Below, piece after piece: positions 33,413-46,700 of a stretch of DNA of 64,000 nt. Made by a program: the position numbers and the translations under genes. The DNA is from Struthio camelus (taxonomy: Eukaryota; Chordata; Aves; Struthioniformes; Struthionidae), in assembly GCF_040807025.1 (NCBI RefSeq), contig NC_090943.1, forward strand, positions 118,681,900 to 118,745,899, written 5' to 3'. Each line of letters starts with the position of its first letter. Position 1 is the first letter of the stretch. The notes under the pieces were generated by a model. The model did not search any database, was not told the DNA's origin, and was given only the letters and a program-made list of their open reading frames with translations.

Positions 33413-36400
33413 GAGCTGTGGGTTTTCAATGCAAATTCATTCTCCCAGAACTGTCAAAATGTTTCGTTTTGATGTGGTCCAGGATGAAAGCACACTAAGC
33501 AGAGCGTTTCTCTTAAGCTCTCATTGCTTAAGCCTGATCCTGCAAAGTCTCATTCGAAGAGCCCCACTGAGCACGCTGGAAGGGCTCATCTGCACAGAGT
33601 TACTCGCTGGCGCGAGAGTTACCGCACTCAAGGCCTTGATCCTTAGCGAAATCTTCAAAGGCAGTGCTACATGGCGTCCGGCTGAACCCTGCCGAAGATG
33701 ACAGAAGTTACGCTAGTGACTTCAAAAGAAGCAAAAATGAGAAACCCTAAGTCTGTTTATTTTTCACCACACTAGTTCCCTTAACGTTGTACTTATCTCC
33801 GAGGATGGCTGAAACACGGTGGGCTACATAGCTCCCTGGCAGAGGCAGCTGACTTTCCCTTCGCTGGAGTCCTACGTTTTTCCCAGTGCGTGTAATAAAG
33901 AAGCCTCTTAATCCTGCAGTAATATTTCCCTGCTGATCTTGTTCATAGCTACACCAGCAAATGCTAGGATTTTGCCATATTTCAATCTACTGAGCCTAAT
34001 AATTATATTAATAACATGCCAGTGCTGCACAAGGTACCATTTGCCAGCTCTTAGGCCCTCAGCACAGGAAGGTTACAGTGATTTGTGCCAGTAATCTATG
34101 GACAGGGAAACTTCCGCTTAAAGTTTTATTACCACAAAGATCCAACTAGGATGTGGGATCGCCCTTCATCTTCTGGAACTTACACTCTCACTGTTCCCTG
34201 AAAAACTGATAAAGCAGGGATGAAAACCATTTTTTTTGTTGTTTCAAAATATTTCTGAGGTGGCTGGGATTTTTTTGCATGGAGAGTGGATCAGGTGATG
34301 TAACATAGCGGATATGTTTCTGACTGGTCGCCTGCTGAAGAAAAAGGAAGTCCAAACTATGGCTTGTAGTCGTTCCTTTCATGCTCACTGAAGGTAAACT
34401 TTATCCTTATTTATACTCAACGGTCCCTTCCAGATAAAGTTTTGAGCCTTTTCCATACGCATAGCTCGCTGTCAGTTTGTTTGCCAAAGACTGTTCTCTC
34501 CTGCTCTGGATATGCATTCCAGCACCACTAATAGGCAAATAATAAATTTTTACCATCATCTTGGAGCATGCTAACCTCTCAAAGCTGCTGAGAGTTGGTG
34601 CTGACATTGAACTAACACTTTTTATAGCACTTCTTGATAAAAATCTTGGCAGTTCATCTGCCGTTGGTATTTATCGTCGGAGTCTTTGGTTTATACTTCA
34701 GCTGAGGGGTGAGACAGCTCCCCCTAAATGAGGGCATCATACTCAATTCTTTCATGTTTTATGAATAACTTAGTACTTTGGCATCCTATGGGCAAGTTGG
34801 GTGAAAACTGGCACCTCTCGCTTCCTTGTCTATTATAACTAGTCTGGTGACATGCAAACCACAGTGCAGGTCTGCTTTTCTTGCCCTTCGAGCCTTCTGA
34901 AGGAAGAGTGACTTAGTGCCAACGCCAGCTGAGCAGCGGGGACCGCGATCCCTCTCCGCACCCTGGGTTATCCCTGTGCCACGGGGTAGCGCTCCGGTGC
35001 AGACGTCGATGACCAGCCTGGGGTAAACAGGCAGGGTTGCACCGAGCGAGCCTTGGACCCGCACCCACGGTCAAAGGTATTTGTCCTCCTGCCCTTTAGC
35101 CACGCAATGTCTGCAAAGCTTGCTGTCCCACCACCCCAGAGTCATTCACAGCTATTCCCCTTGCTTTTGTACGCAGAAGGGAGGGTGTTATGGTCCGGTC
35201 CCTCATCTGCACTCTTGCTCCATCGCTATTGTAGCAAGACAAGGTAGCTGCTATCATTAGGTTCATCAGGATCCATTTGGACGCCAGCCGCAAAATGTGA
35301 CGTGACTGGCTTTTTCAGCCAACGGTCCGGCTTTCCCACGCTTGGGCCTGATCAGCGGGCAGCACCCTTTTCGGCAGTACAAACGAATCCAGCCGGTCGT
35401 CTTATTTCTCTGCAAGTCACATGCCCAATCTGCACCAAGACAAAGCAACACGGAAAGGAGCAGGGCTTCCTGGTAATTGTGTTTTTCATGGTTCTCTTCA
35501 CTGATCCAGTAACAACATAATCATAGAAATTAGAGACGGGAAAGCTCCACTGGGGCATTGTGTTAACACTCTGTCAGTTCAAGATTGCTATCTGCTGAGC
35601 TGTGGCAGGTAAGTCATCACCTCAGTGACTGGGCTCCACCCAGGGAAAAAAAAAATAAAAGCATGAAGGGTAAGAAGAAGGGGGGGAAAAAAAAGAAGAA
35701 AAAAAAGCAACCTAAGCTGTGACACTGCCATCACCTATTATAGGTGATTCTTCTTCACCGTGTCTGCTCTGCATAGAGCAATCCCCGTGGCTAGGGGCCT
35801 GGCTTTTTCTTTTTTTTCTTTTTTAGCCAAGTCGGATGGAAGCAATTATGGATTTTGCCAGCTCTATTCAGAGAGAAGAGAAATATTGGAGTGTTTCAGA
35901 GCCTCTGGAGAGCTCAAACATTGCATAGTCTCAGAGTGTCTTATGGAAGCTGCCATTCTGCTACGTTTTAAAGCTATCAAAGGTTCAGGGAAAGGGATGG
36001 GCCTTGCGTGGAGCCAAATTAACAAAACAACAAAAAAAAAGCAACAGGACAGAGGGTGAAGGATATTTTATGGGTATCAAATATCGCACCAAGGTAAGAT
36101 AAGTCACTTGTGTAAACAACCGTGTGCTGAGGCAAACATCCTAGTTCAGTGCCTGTAACTAGGCACTTGCATGTTTAATAGTAAAAGGTAACCCCTTCCT
36201 ATGTAACTAACCCATTTCACAAGGAGAACGCCGAGCTGATCAATCCTCCCTGGCTTTTAACGTTAAGAGAAAGAACTATCAGAAATATGTCCTTGAAATG
36301 CATGGCTTATTTTTACTATTGTACTGGCCATCGGTGCTCAGAATTGCAATCTGAAGTTACCTCATAAGTGTGTGCTTGGTGCTGGGCTGGTGCAGTCCTG

Positions 36401-39400
36401 GAGCTAGAACTGTGCTGCTCCTTCCTCCTTCTGTTGCATACGCTCTAGAAAGTATGTGGCACTAAGAAGTCAAAGCATTGCATGATTTGAGCTATGTTAT
36501 TTGTCGTCTCATAGCATAGTCTTTTTTTTTTTTTGCGGGAGGGGAATAAGTGATGGTAATAATAGCTCACTCTGTTCCAGTTTTTTTGCCGCTCTTAGGA
36601 AGAGAAGTTTCCTACCGTGTGAAAAAAAAACAATACCGAGCTTTCTTTAAGTTGCAGATAGGCCTAGTGCACATGTGGCTTGCCAAAACTAAGGGGAAAA
36701 GGAGCTAACTGATGCACCTCAGTGTGTGCCATTGCTCATCCCTCCACACAGGGAAAAATTGGTACCAGTCAGGCAGCTCACAGATGATGTACCAAAACTG
36801 CTTTGGCATCCTGCCGTGCTGTGAAAGAGAGAGTCTCTGCTGGCCTTAGGGAAGGAGAAAAGCAGGAGGAAGAATAGAGCCTGGCTGGAGGAGCACAGAT
36901 ATCACCACCACGATTTGACCCATGCCCAAAGCGTTTGCTGTCACTGCTTCTAGCTACAGCTGAGGGTGGAAATTCCTTCCCATCTCAGATCCGCAAAACC
37001 TAAGAATCTGTTTCATTACATAGTTTCTAAATATCCTGCATCCCTTATCGGTGCATCAGTGCCACCATAATGACCATTTACATCTCAAATTGCAAGCCTC
37101 ACATGCATGGCGGCAGCATCATGGTCTCCAGCAGGCCCTGGGCCCCTGGCTGAGGGCAGGGAGCTGCGAGTCCTTGTGCAACACTGGGCTTGCACTGGGC
37201 AGCACTTGGTCATGGGCTACTGAAATGATGCCAGCGCCAGGAGAACGTGGCACATATTTAACCCAAATAATGTTACTCAACCATTTCAGGTCAGTTCATG
37301 GATGTTACTACCATGAAGTAAGCCTTTGTGGTGGGAAAAAGAGTATGAAAGGGTGGGTCTTGTTTTCGTGTCACTAGCAACTGTTTAATCCAGTGTAAAC
37401 AGCTGTGTTTGATTTTTTTAGTGAGGTTACGCAGTTGCATTTACCCTGTAAGGAAAGGAAAGAAACTTCATTGCAGTGTAATTGCCAGGTCTGGAGTTCT
37501 GCCAACATATAAAGATGAACCTTCAGTTACTTCAATGGAAAACGTCCGTTTGTTAACCTCCAAGCGAGCCCGAAGATCTATGCCTGAAACACTTTCATTT
37601 TAAGTCATGATCACAGGCAAGAGCAAGGTCACTACTCAGACTCACTACATGGTCAATATTGTTGCCATTTTAAAAAAGTAAAAACAGGCAATTTATGTCA
37701 ATGAAGCTGTACAAAAGTATATAGCAGATACCACTGCTGATAAATAGGTAGCATGTGTGTATCAACCTGAAAGACTCTATGAAGTACTGTTTGTATTAGT
37801 ACTCTGTGCTTCAGCCAACAAAAGCGTTTCCTTTTGTTTACATCTTTCCTGGCAATAGCATCATGACAACTGCTGCCTGCCCGCAAGAACGTACATGGAA
37901 CTGGGAACCCGGCCACACGTTAGCAAATTGCAGTATACTTCACTCATTTCTCAGCCTTTGCTTAATCGCCTTGTGCTTGTCTACGAAAGGGAAAAAATGT
38001 GATGTGCATGCAGTACAGCATTTTATTGTGATGATTTCTGTCAATTAGCTTCTCCGGGGGAACGCTGAGATTTCGGGCAGGAAGCAGCCCACGTTCCATA
38101 CTTGTCCTCTCAGGCAAGGAGCTAAACTATTTCATGGTAGTGGAAGGCTGAAAGCAAAAATAGGAAACTAAGCCAAAACAAAGACAACCTGTTAAAGCAT
38201 CCAGAGTTTGTCATTTCAGTGTTATCCAAGCTAATTTTGTTTGTCAACAGTTGCGTAAGTCAATATCAAGAAGCTATTCGGTAATGATTTTTAATGGGAA
38301 ATGTTTTTATGTCAAATAGCATGTGTGAACTTAATGCTAATGGTCCAAGGTTTTCCAACATGTCAAGCAAGTGTGACATGGGTGTTGGCACAAGTCATTG
38401 CCCTACTGGCGCTGCGCTGGGTATGGCCGTAGCCACCGTCCGTCAGCTGAGTAGCAGCAAAGATGCCACTTTCTGGGAATGTCCTTTCAGAGCACTTTCC
38501 TTAGTCACACCGTAGGAAGACATTACACTGTAGGAGCCACATATTTCTGCCTTACCTTGCATTGATGCCACTTCAGAAATCCCGTCAGAACAGGGTGAAC
38601 GACTCTGCTTAAATACCAGTAATTATCCCCACCTGGGACCAGAAGTTTAGCAATCAAATCATCCAGCTTTTATTCAAAGCTCTTCACACCATGGCTAGCT
38701 CTTTCAGTGGAGTTTTTGATAGACAACGGCAAATTCTGCTCTCACACCTCAGGAGCAAGTATTATTATATTTGCTCCGGACTTGCAGCGTTATAAGCGGG
38801 AGCAGAAGTGGGATCTGTTTTTTCTCCCTCTCATAAAATGCCAAGGAAACATGGAACTGCAAGAGCCTAATTCTTCTCTTGTGTCACATTTGCGTAAACC
38901 CAGAGGGCAACATGGCAATGGTATTTTTAATGCTTTTTCCCCCCACACCTTTTCAGTACAAAGTCCTTGGCACATCTGGTGACAGCTCACACAGTAATGC
39001 ACTTATTCTCTCATCACTCCTGCTAAGACGTCTCTTCCGATGAATATTCACAGCACCTAAAGGGATTCCAGCCACGGTGATACAAGCAAAAGTTTTGTGA
39101 TAGGCAAAACACAAGCCTAACACAAGCGAAACACAAGGGGCTGTATCACAACGCTTGACGGTTAGTGCCTTTGGTTCCAGTGCTAGCCATCAAAATCCAC
39201 AGTATTGGATACACGCAGTTACTGTTAAATTGTAAATAGCATAAGAAGGTATTCAGTGTGATTTAGTATTTCTATTATCATGCTTCCAAAGCTCCAGCTA
39301 GAGAAGCAAGGTTGTGCTGGGCTGAACACTGTATAAATATTGATGGTTTCTGACTTGCAGTGTTTACAGCCCTAGAAGGAGCCTTGTGCCCATGCATGTA

Positions 39401-39890
39401 TCTGCATGATTTTCTTATTTGTCTTTGGAAATGAATTGTATGATTTAAAGTCCCACAAATGAGCATGTCCTCTCTGCTACCACTGCTAGGAGAGCAATTC
39501 CTTTATGAGGAGCTGTGAAGGCAAAGTCCTTTACCTAAAGACCTTATCAGCTTGACTAAGAATTAATCTTTTGATAAAAATGAAATCCACTACTCTTGCT
39601 GCAGCTGTAACACGCTACAATGAAAATACGCTCTCACAGGCTCGGCTGAAGCATGTCACCAAACCTTTGCCAGGTAACGGTGATTCAGCACAAACCGGGG
39701 CGGACGTCCCTTTGCTGTTCCCGAGCAGGAACATGTTGTCATTTAAACTCACTCCAGGCCTTAAGGGAAGGGGCTAGTCCCAAATAGCCAGGGATATGTA
39801 GGTAGTAGGTAGTAGTATGTGGAGAAACCCACAGCAGGAATCAGGTGAGTTAATATTTTATGTACATATATATAGTATGAGCAGGCACTA
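33413..39890. other. intergenic DLGAP1-TGIF1, first part
   Basis: No gene is recognised. The part at 33526-33700 resembles an old interspersed repeat (GCCTGATCCTGCAAAGTC). A CR1-like fragment lies at 35518-35640, A/G tracts at about 35645-35705 and a T-run at 36522-36534. Open frames of 60-110 codons are scattered on both strands without similarity to anything I know. Confidence 0.75.
35518..35640 (-). mobile_element. possible CR1-like remnant
   Basis: The + strand reads AATCATAGAAATTAGAGACG, then GGAAAGCTCCACTGGGGCAT, then CACTCTGTCAGTTCAAGATT. This resembles the reverse-complemented 3' region of turtle- or bird-type CR1 copies. Heavily decayed. Confidence 0.4.
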
Positions 39891-41200
39891 CAGGAACGTT
39901 TGTTTGGCCCACAGCCAAGCTTCAGAAGCTGCCGCGCACGAGCCCGCCTCGAGCGCTTGGCCGATGGTGCCAGCGTTTGGAGAGGAAACGACAGTTTCTC
40001 CGGCGGTGAGCGTCAGTGTTTATGCACGGCTCGGCTGTACCCTCCTCCAGGCGAGGGTAAAACCGCGGGAAGGAGCCGGGCAGCTGAGCTGCCCCACTGC
40101 ACCCAGCCGCGCTGCGCCGGCGCCTGCCATGTACCCGCAACCCCTTCGGCGTTCAAAGGCAAAGTTACAAAAGCCCTGGTATTGCCCAGGGCGCTCTGCA
40201 GATTTATGCACTGTCACCTATCTGGGCAGGCAGGGATGTTTACCGGTAGCCCGTGTCAGCTGAGCTCAGTAATGTGGTTACAACACTCCTGCACTCACAG
40301 ACGGTTTCTGGCTTGTCGTATCGCCTCGCTTGATCTCCGGGACAGCTTTTGCAGCCAGTGCGAAAAAAACAAGAAGGATCTGAAGGGTCTGGTGTGTGGG
40401 CCCGAAAGCATCTCTAGCTTCCCCCCCATCTTTATAGCCTTCAGGTTCAGAAATGGCATTACTTCTTCCCATAAGCGTTGCTGCATTTGGGGGTGGGGGA
40501 AGGCTGCGAGCGAGGGGTTTCACCGGCAGCGAGGTTATACCTGCTAACGCGGGCGCGCACGTGGGAGAGGCGGCCGTCGCCTCCCCCGGCGGCACCACCG
40601 CGGCGCTGCTTTGCGGAGCGGTGCGGAGCTCCCCTCCTCCAGCGAGAGTCAGAAACCGTGATTTAAGTAAGCTCCCGGCCTCTCCCAGCTCTCACACCGC
40701 CCCGTGCAGGGAAGCTCGTCCCTTTTTACGGCTGCCCCCGCCGCCGGCCGCGCAGCGCGTCGGGGCCGTCGCCAGCGCTTCCGGCTGCGCTGGGCAAACA
40801 CTGCTGCGCCCTTTCTCCGCACCTAGCAATAGTACGGGCCTTGTTCCCTGTTTGCAGAAGCGGTGTTGTGGACGTGAAGCGGCGACTACAGACAGTTTCC
40901 CAAGGTCGGGTTAATGTTTCAGCGCTCCCCCATCACAGGGTGCACTTTGAGCCGCCTACGGCGCGTCGTTGGGGGATCCTGGCGTTCAGGGGTTTGTTTC
41001 CACCACTCGGATGGCGTTTCGCTCTTCGGAGGAGCCCGACACGACACATCTCATGTCGTGTCAAAAGCGCTGGTCTCCACCCACTGCAGCGACAACCGGC
41101 ACAGGCGGCGCAAGCAGCGCTAACTGCAGTTTCCACTGACTTGGCGTCCTGTTGCACCTGAGAAAAGAGACCGAGCTCCTGCTGGAAACACTGAGAGCAG
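39890..41200. other. intergenic CpG-rich region 1
   Basis: High CpG density, strongest at about 40.54-41.15 kb. Many long overlapping open frames exist (up to 215 codons on +), none with a recognised domain. The strand with the longest frame changes along the island, which argues against a single coding gene. It is a plausible promoter of a non-coding transcript; in human the lncRNA GAPLINC lies between TGIF1 and DLGAP1. Confidence 0.5.
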
Positions 41201-42690
41201 TCGACAGTGCAAAGTTCTTGTTTCCTTTGTAGCGAAAAAGTTCAGGGCCAGACTTCTGTTTTAAGTTTGTGATTATCGGAGTGAATCACGAGGGCTAGGA
41301 AAGTACACAGGGCAGAGCTTGCCCATTGGTTAAGCATTATCGCTGAGGTGAGGGGCGGGGGGAACAAAAAAACAACAACAACAAAAAAGCCACCAAAACA
41401 AACTTGGACTCCGTTCCGGTAGCGCTGCCCCACATTTTGGCGTGTGCAGTTTTCTACCTGCGTTATGCCTGCAGCTCATGAAAGCTGGGAGACCGTGCCC
41501 CCTGCAGCCCCCCCGGGGGCTTTTCGGAGCGGCTGAGCGACGGACGGCTCGTCCTGCTCTTTTGACAGCGTGGGTCAGGTTCTCGAACGTGCCAGTTGAA
41601 GTAAATCGAGTGATGTCCCAAAGTCCAGTGTCATGTCACTGGGTTCATGCACCAAAAAAAACAGTGGGGGGGGGGGGAAGGGGGCAGCGATGGATGGGCT
41701 ACACCCACCCTACACCCAACCTGCCTCTCTCCGGGGCTTGTAAATTCTTGTACCAGGCTGGGAAGGAGGCAAATGCACATTTTACGCAAAGTGAAGGCCC
41801 TGCCTGACAGCTCCCCAGCTCTGGACTGTGCCCTTGCCGTGCTGCTGCTGCATCCTGCCTCGGCCGGGCTCCGGCGCAGCCTTGGCTCCCCTCAAGGTTC
41901 CCAAAGCAATTGTTTTGTCTCTTACCATCAGATTCACCCACCCACACACAAATATGCCCGAACCGGCAAGAGTCATGGGGATTTAGAGGCAAAACATGTG
42001 CACTGCAATCTCTGTGACTGTTCGGAGAAAAATGCAGCCAAAGGACCCAGCTTGCAGACTCTCTGCTTGTAAACGCTACCAGCGTTTCAGGGAAAGAGCC
42101 CTGGAAAAATCTCGCTGCTCCAGGCTTGCACAACTGGGCCCTAAGCAGTTCTGGGTCTTGCTGGCAACAGGGGAAGAGGCTGTGGGAACTCACAGGATGG
42201 GGACACAGGAGATAATCTGGATTGCTGAACAACTCAGCTGCAAGCCATAAGCTACAGGTTGCGGCAAGAGCCATCCAGCCCTCATTCCCTGGGCTGGAAG
42301 AGCAAGCCTGGTAAAATATTCCCTCTTGTACAAATTTGCATAAGTGTAGGTACATTTCCTGCAGTCCTTGGGCAACAGACAGAGTTGTGGTTCAACAATT
42401 TAAGTGATCAAAGGCAGTTTATGATGCTATCACCGCAACAGTTAAGTTTTTACGCATGGGCTTTTCAGATATCATTCCTTAAAGATCAAACTCCAATGTA
42501 TCCCAAGGAAGTGAATTCAGACAAACTACATAGCTGAGGACTGGGAAGGGTTTTTTTTCTTTGAAACTGAAAGGTTTGTAATTTCTTTCTTTCTTTTTTT
42601 TTTTTTTAAGCTTGCTAGAAACCCCTAGGTCTCATCCTGAACGCAGCCAGCACTCACTGACTGCATTTTAACATCCCCAAGGTCAGCGGG
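41200..42690. other. intergenic sequence between CpG-rich regions
   Basis: Mixed composition, with a G-run (41666-41684) and a T tract at about 42577-42607. A 218-codon - strand open frame (41699-42355) and overlapping + strand frames lack family similarity. No RNA gene or mobile element is recognised. Confidence 0.6.
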
Positions 42691-43710
42691 GGACCTTGCG
42701 GCCAGGGATTTCCTGGGGCAGGAAGCGTATCCCGCAGGGAGGGAGGGACGAGCCAGCTCTGCCTTCGCCTTGCGCAGCGCCCAGCGGACCAGCCGGCGGC
42801 TCTTGCCCTGACTCACCCCCTCCATTCCCCGCCGGCCGCCCCGGCCCGCGGCAGCTGCGGCGGAAGCGGCCCGAAACCGGCCCCAGGTGGAGGGAGCAGC
42901 GCGGCCAGGTAGCCCTTCAGCCCCCAGGGCTGGAAAACAAGGCACGTGCCGGAGGGCTGCGGCCGAGGCTGGGAATAGCGGGAAACCTTCCAGGAAGCGG
43001 AGCATCTGAAGTCACGTTCCCTCCGAGTCCAGCGAGCATCGCAAACCGCCAAGGTCACGTTTCCGGCTCGGGCCGGCCGGCGAGCGAGTCACTTCTGACA
43101 GATGCAGAAAGTCTGACTCTGACGTCGGCATCGGCTGGTCCGCGCTCCCGGCCTCGCTCCTCTGACCCGCCGGGAGGAAACTGCACCTTTTGCAGCCGTG
43201 CATTCGAAAGGAAACTGCTCACTGCCGGTCCTGTGCAAATACCTGTTGCACATAGGTGTAAATGGGAGGGAAAACAATGTCACCCCCCCCCCACCCCCAG
43301 CGCTGCTTATTTAAAGCAGAGTTGCCCCCGGTCATGGAGTGAGATGGGGCAGGGCAGAGCGCCAGGTCTCCGCAGAGACACCTGTATGCCTGCGTCCCCA
43401 CCACCTCCTCCGGGGGCCCAAAAAAGGGCCCTACGGGGAGGCCCCTTGCCCTTCCGAGGGTGGCTGGGACCTCCACCGCCTGCCACTGTCAAGCACAAAG
43501 TAGGTGGGAAGCAAAAATAAATCTCCCTGAGACCCAGAGCACATCTGTCCCTCTGCTGACCACGCAGCGCAGGAGACCTGCTGCAGCCGAGCGGCCGGCC
43601 ACCGCCTCCAGAGACGCGGGGTCGGCCCCCCGGGCTGGGGCAGCCCCTTGGGAGATGACGGTGGCTCAAGCAGCTTGTGCAGGGACAGCCTGGAGCCGGG
43701 CATCAAGGGG
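42690..43710. other. intergenic CpG-rich region 2
   Basis: The second CpG-dense block. It contains CREB-like TGACGTCGG near 43120 and many GGCCGG/CCGCC clusters. A + strand frame of 274 codons (42696-43520) is open but is Pro/Gly/Arg/Ser-rich low-complexity sequence, and antisense frames are open over the same DNA. I read it as CpG-island DNA, possibly a promoter, not a coding gene. Confidence 0.5.
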
Positions 43711-46700
43711 CCCGGCTTGCTAGGGGAAAGGGGGATAGGAGGACACGCTGTATGTGCTTTGCAGATGTAAAGCTACCAACTGAAAGGAGATATTTACAGG
43801 CAAGGAGGGGTTTTTTTTCCATGTATCCCCAACTAAAGAGGAAGAAATTTTGAGGGAGCCTTGGCAGAAAGTTGGCAGCACATCACTGAAAATACCTGGG
43901 CGGACTGCAAGCCAGCTGAATTTAACAGGAAGAATGAATTGCAGCAGCAACTGCCTAAGTAGCATTTACTACGATAACCTGAACTAACCTGTTAGTGAAG
44001 GCTGGCATAGGAATGGCTGCTTCATACCTGACCTGGTGGGTGGTCCACCTGGGAAGAGCCGTAGCGTCCGGCCGAAGCATGTGCTGAAATTAGAAATGAC
44101 ATCAGCTAACGCTAAATTTCAGCTTTTAAAAATGCCAGACTGATTTTACTGCTAATTGCTTCTCTTTTACATTTGTCTCTGTCACAGCACAGAAAGCAGA
44201 AGTTAGAAAAAAGCCAAACTACACAGGCAAGATGTGCTTTCTCTCTTGAACACAAGTTGATTTGTTTGCATCAGAGCAAGATTCGCTCTTGTGGTTAATG
44301 GTAGTGGGGGTAGCAAGGATCAGATGACTTTCAGAACAGTACCAAAATAATCTCTAACCCAGTGAAATGGACTATGCATAATATTGCATAAGCACTCTCA
44401 AGTAAAACAGGGAGAGAGATGATAGAAGGAGAGTTCAAACAAGGAATGATACTAGAAGTAAAAAAGAAAACAAAGAAAGACATTCAACACAAGGTCAGGC
44501 AATCAGAACATTGCAGGCTAGAAAAGGAAGTGAAATTACAGGCTCTGGCAAAACAGCTGAATGCTTATTCAGTAAAATTACAAAACCCTTGCGATCCTTA
44601 CCAGCAGTGGTGTGTCCAGGATCCAGAACAACTTTGAAGACAAGCTACACAGAGTCATAAAAGCAAGCTGGAGGACATCACGTTCTTCCCCCAATTGCTC
44701 AAGCGATTTTTGTTCAAAAATATAGTCCTGGTAAAATCTATAAACCAGTGGCAAATTATGATCCCTAAAGGAGAGGTCAAAAGGCTGAAAGCCCCTAGCC
44801 AAGCAGTAAAATCTATTCACCAATCAACAGAAAACAATTCTGCTCCTGCAAAAGACCTAGCACACTAGAGGCAAAGCTGAAGTAGGAAACAATATTCAGT
44901 TTTATGCTGAATGCTAGACAGGACATATCAGCTAAAGAAACTGAGGAGCTTATCCCTAACACAAGTCTCTCCAGCTTTAAGTGTTTATTTGTAGGAAAAT
45001 AGCAGGAGCAAGCTTGAAGTGTATGACATACAGTTTCCCAAAGAGATATTAGACTGTAAGACCCTCAGAGCTGGAACTACTGGTTTTCTGCATATTTACT
45101 TACAAATATTCACATATTTATTAGTGAATATTATTCCGGTAGTACTAGAGGCCTCACGATTAGGAATTGCTTCATTACTACTAATCATAATGAATAGTTT
45201 CAAAAAGAAGCCGAGTTCTGCATCCCTGTGAAACGTCCCTGATGGAGGAGCTCCAGGAACATCTGCGGCACCATATTCCCTAGCAGCACGACAGTGAGGC
45301 AGAGAGTGAAAGAATCAGGGAAGCCATACGGCCACACACACCCATTGCAAAACCCGCAGCACTGGGATCAAACCGCTCTTTCTGCAATCAGGTTGATCCT
45401 CTTCGTTGGCAGCTGAAAACCCTCACAAAAAAAACCACATGCAGGGTTTTGACAAGGAGCTCTTGACCCCACGAGGGTCATGTTGTTATACACCTACAAA
45501 CAGGGCTCTTTGCCCAGGGCAGGCACTGGGTAGGCTGCAATTAGAGAAAGCAGCCACAGCCTTGGTCTGTGGTCCAAGAGAAGTTGTCCAAGAGTAAACA
45601 AGGTTAGATAGTTTCATTCAGCCCATCCTCACAAGCGGCAGCTCGGCCCTCCCAGTTAAGCCACTAACTCAAAGCACTGTTACCTGAATGCGTCTTTATA
45701 ACTTTATTATGCATGGGTGCAAGCAGCTGAGTGCTCAAAGCATCTATTTTTGTCTGTTAGTGGAAACACAAAACGTGGCAGAAGCCCTGGCATTCAGTGG
45801 GACAGGGGTTAGCCGGGAGGCAGATGTGACTTACTCATGTCTGCATCAGCGTCAGTAACCGCGATCCATGCAGTGCAGCGCAGCAGCACTGCAGTGCTAT
45901 GAAGGGTCGTGCACATTTTTAGCTCTAGTAGGAAGCTAACGCTAGTTTGCAGGCCTGTGTAGCAAGACTTGTGACACTTGACAGCTTTAGTCCCACACCC
46001 AGTGCCTCAGAGCTGAGCCTAATTTTTTTGCTTTACAAAGACAGGAATTTTAAGGCAAACAAAGCTACCATCTCAAAGGGAAAGGTGAGCAAAATAGCTA
46101 AATGTCACGGCTTTGAGCTGTCAGTAGGAACTCCTGCAAAACTTAGATGAAGAAGGTAATCTGAGCTTTAAGTTTGTAGCATAGCTAGGATCATTTTATG
46201 TGATTTTTGCAGTCAATGGTTTGCAGAACTCCAGGCGCACGTTGTCACGATACGGACCAGAACACTGAACTGCGTACAGCACACGCGAATGCCGTTATTG
46301 CTATGTCTAGAATAGTGACAGCTACGTGACATTTTGCTAGAGAGGGCAGCAAAGCTAATCTTCCTTTACTCTGAGCACTGGAGCTCATGGAAGACAAGCT
46401 CGCTAAACCAGTGAAACAAGATGAACACACAAGAATTCAGGCAACTGGTGAACAAGAGACTTAAAACAGCAATGCCCTGAAGAGCGAACACGTGCTGTAC
46501 TTATGCCAATGATCCCTATCTGGCAAAAGGCAGGAGGAAAGTTGACAACTGCAATACGCAAAGAAGAGGAAGAAAAAAAGGAGAAGAAAATGGGGTTTAA
46601 AAGATCTGTAAAGTACTGCAGGAGTAGGTTTATGAGAGCTAGCAAAAAAAAAAAAACCCAAAAAACAAAAAACAAGAACCAGCATGAAGTGCTGTAAGCT

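Noticed and set aside
39900-40547. 215-codon + strand open frame as a gene
   Set aside because: Several other frames on both strands are open here at once; composition explains it and no family motif is present.
41699-42355. 218-codon - strand open frame
   Set aside because: No recognisable domain, no start context or splice partner, and it overlaps other open frames on +.
42696-43520. 274-codon + strand open frame as a new gene
   Set aside because: It is Pro/Gly/Arg/Ser-rich, lies in CpG-island DNA where stops are rare, has long frames open on the opposite strand over the same bases, and shows no domain or splice context.
44419-44637. Lysine-rich 72-codon frame as a small gene or retroelement piece
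   Set aside because: No reverse-transcriptase, gag or other motif; A-rich composition explains the lysines.
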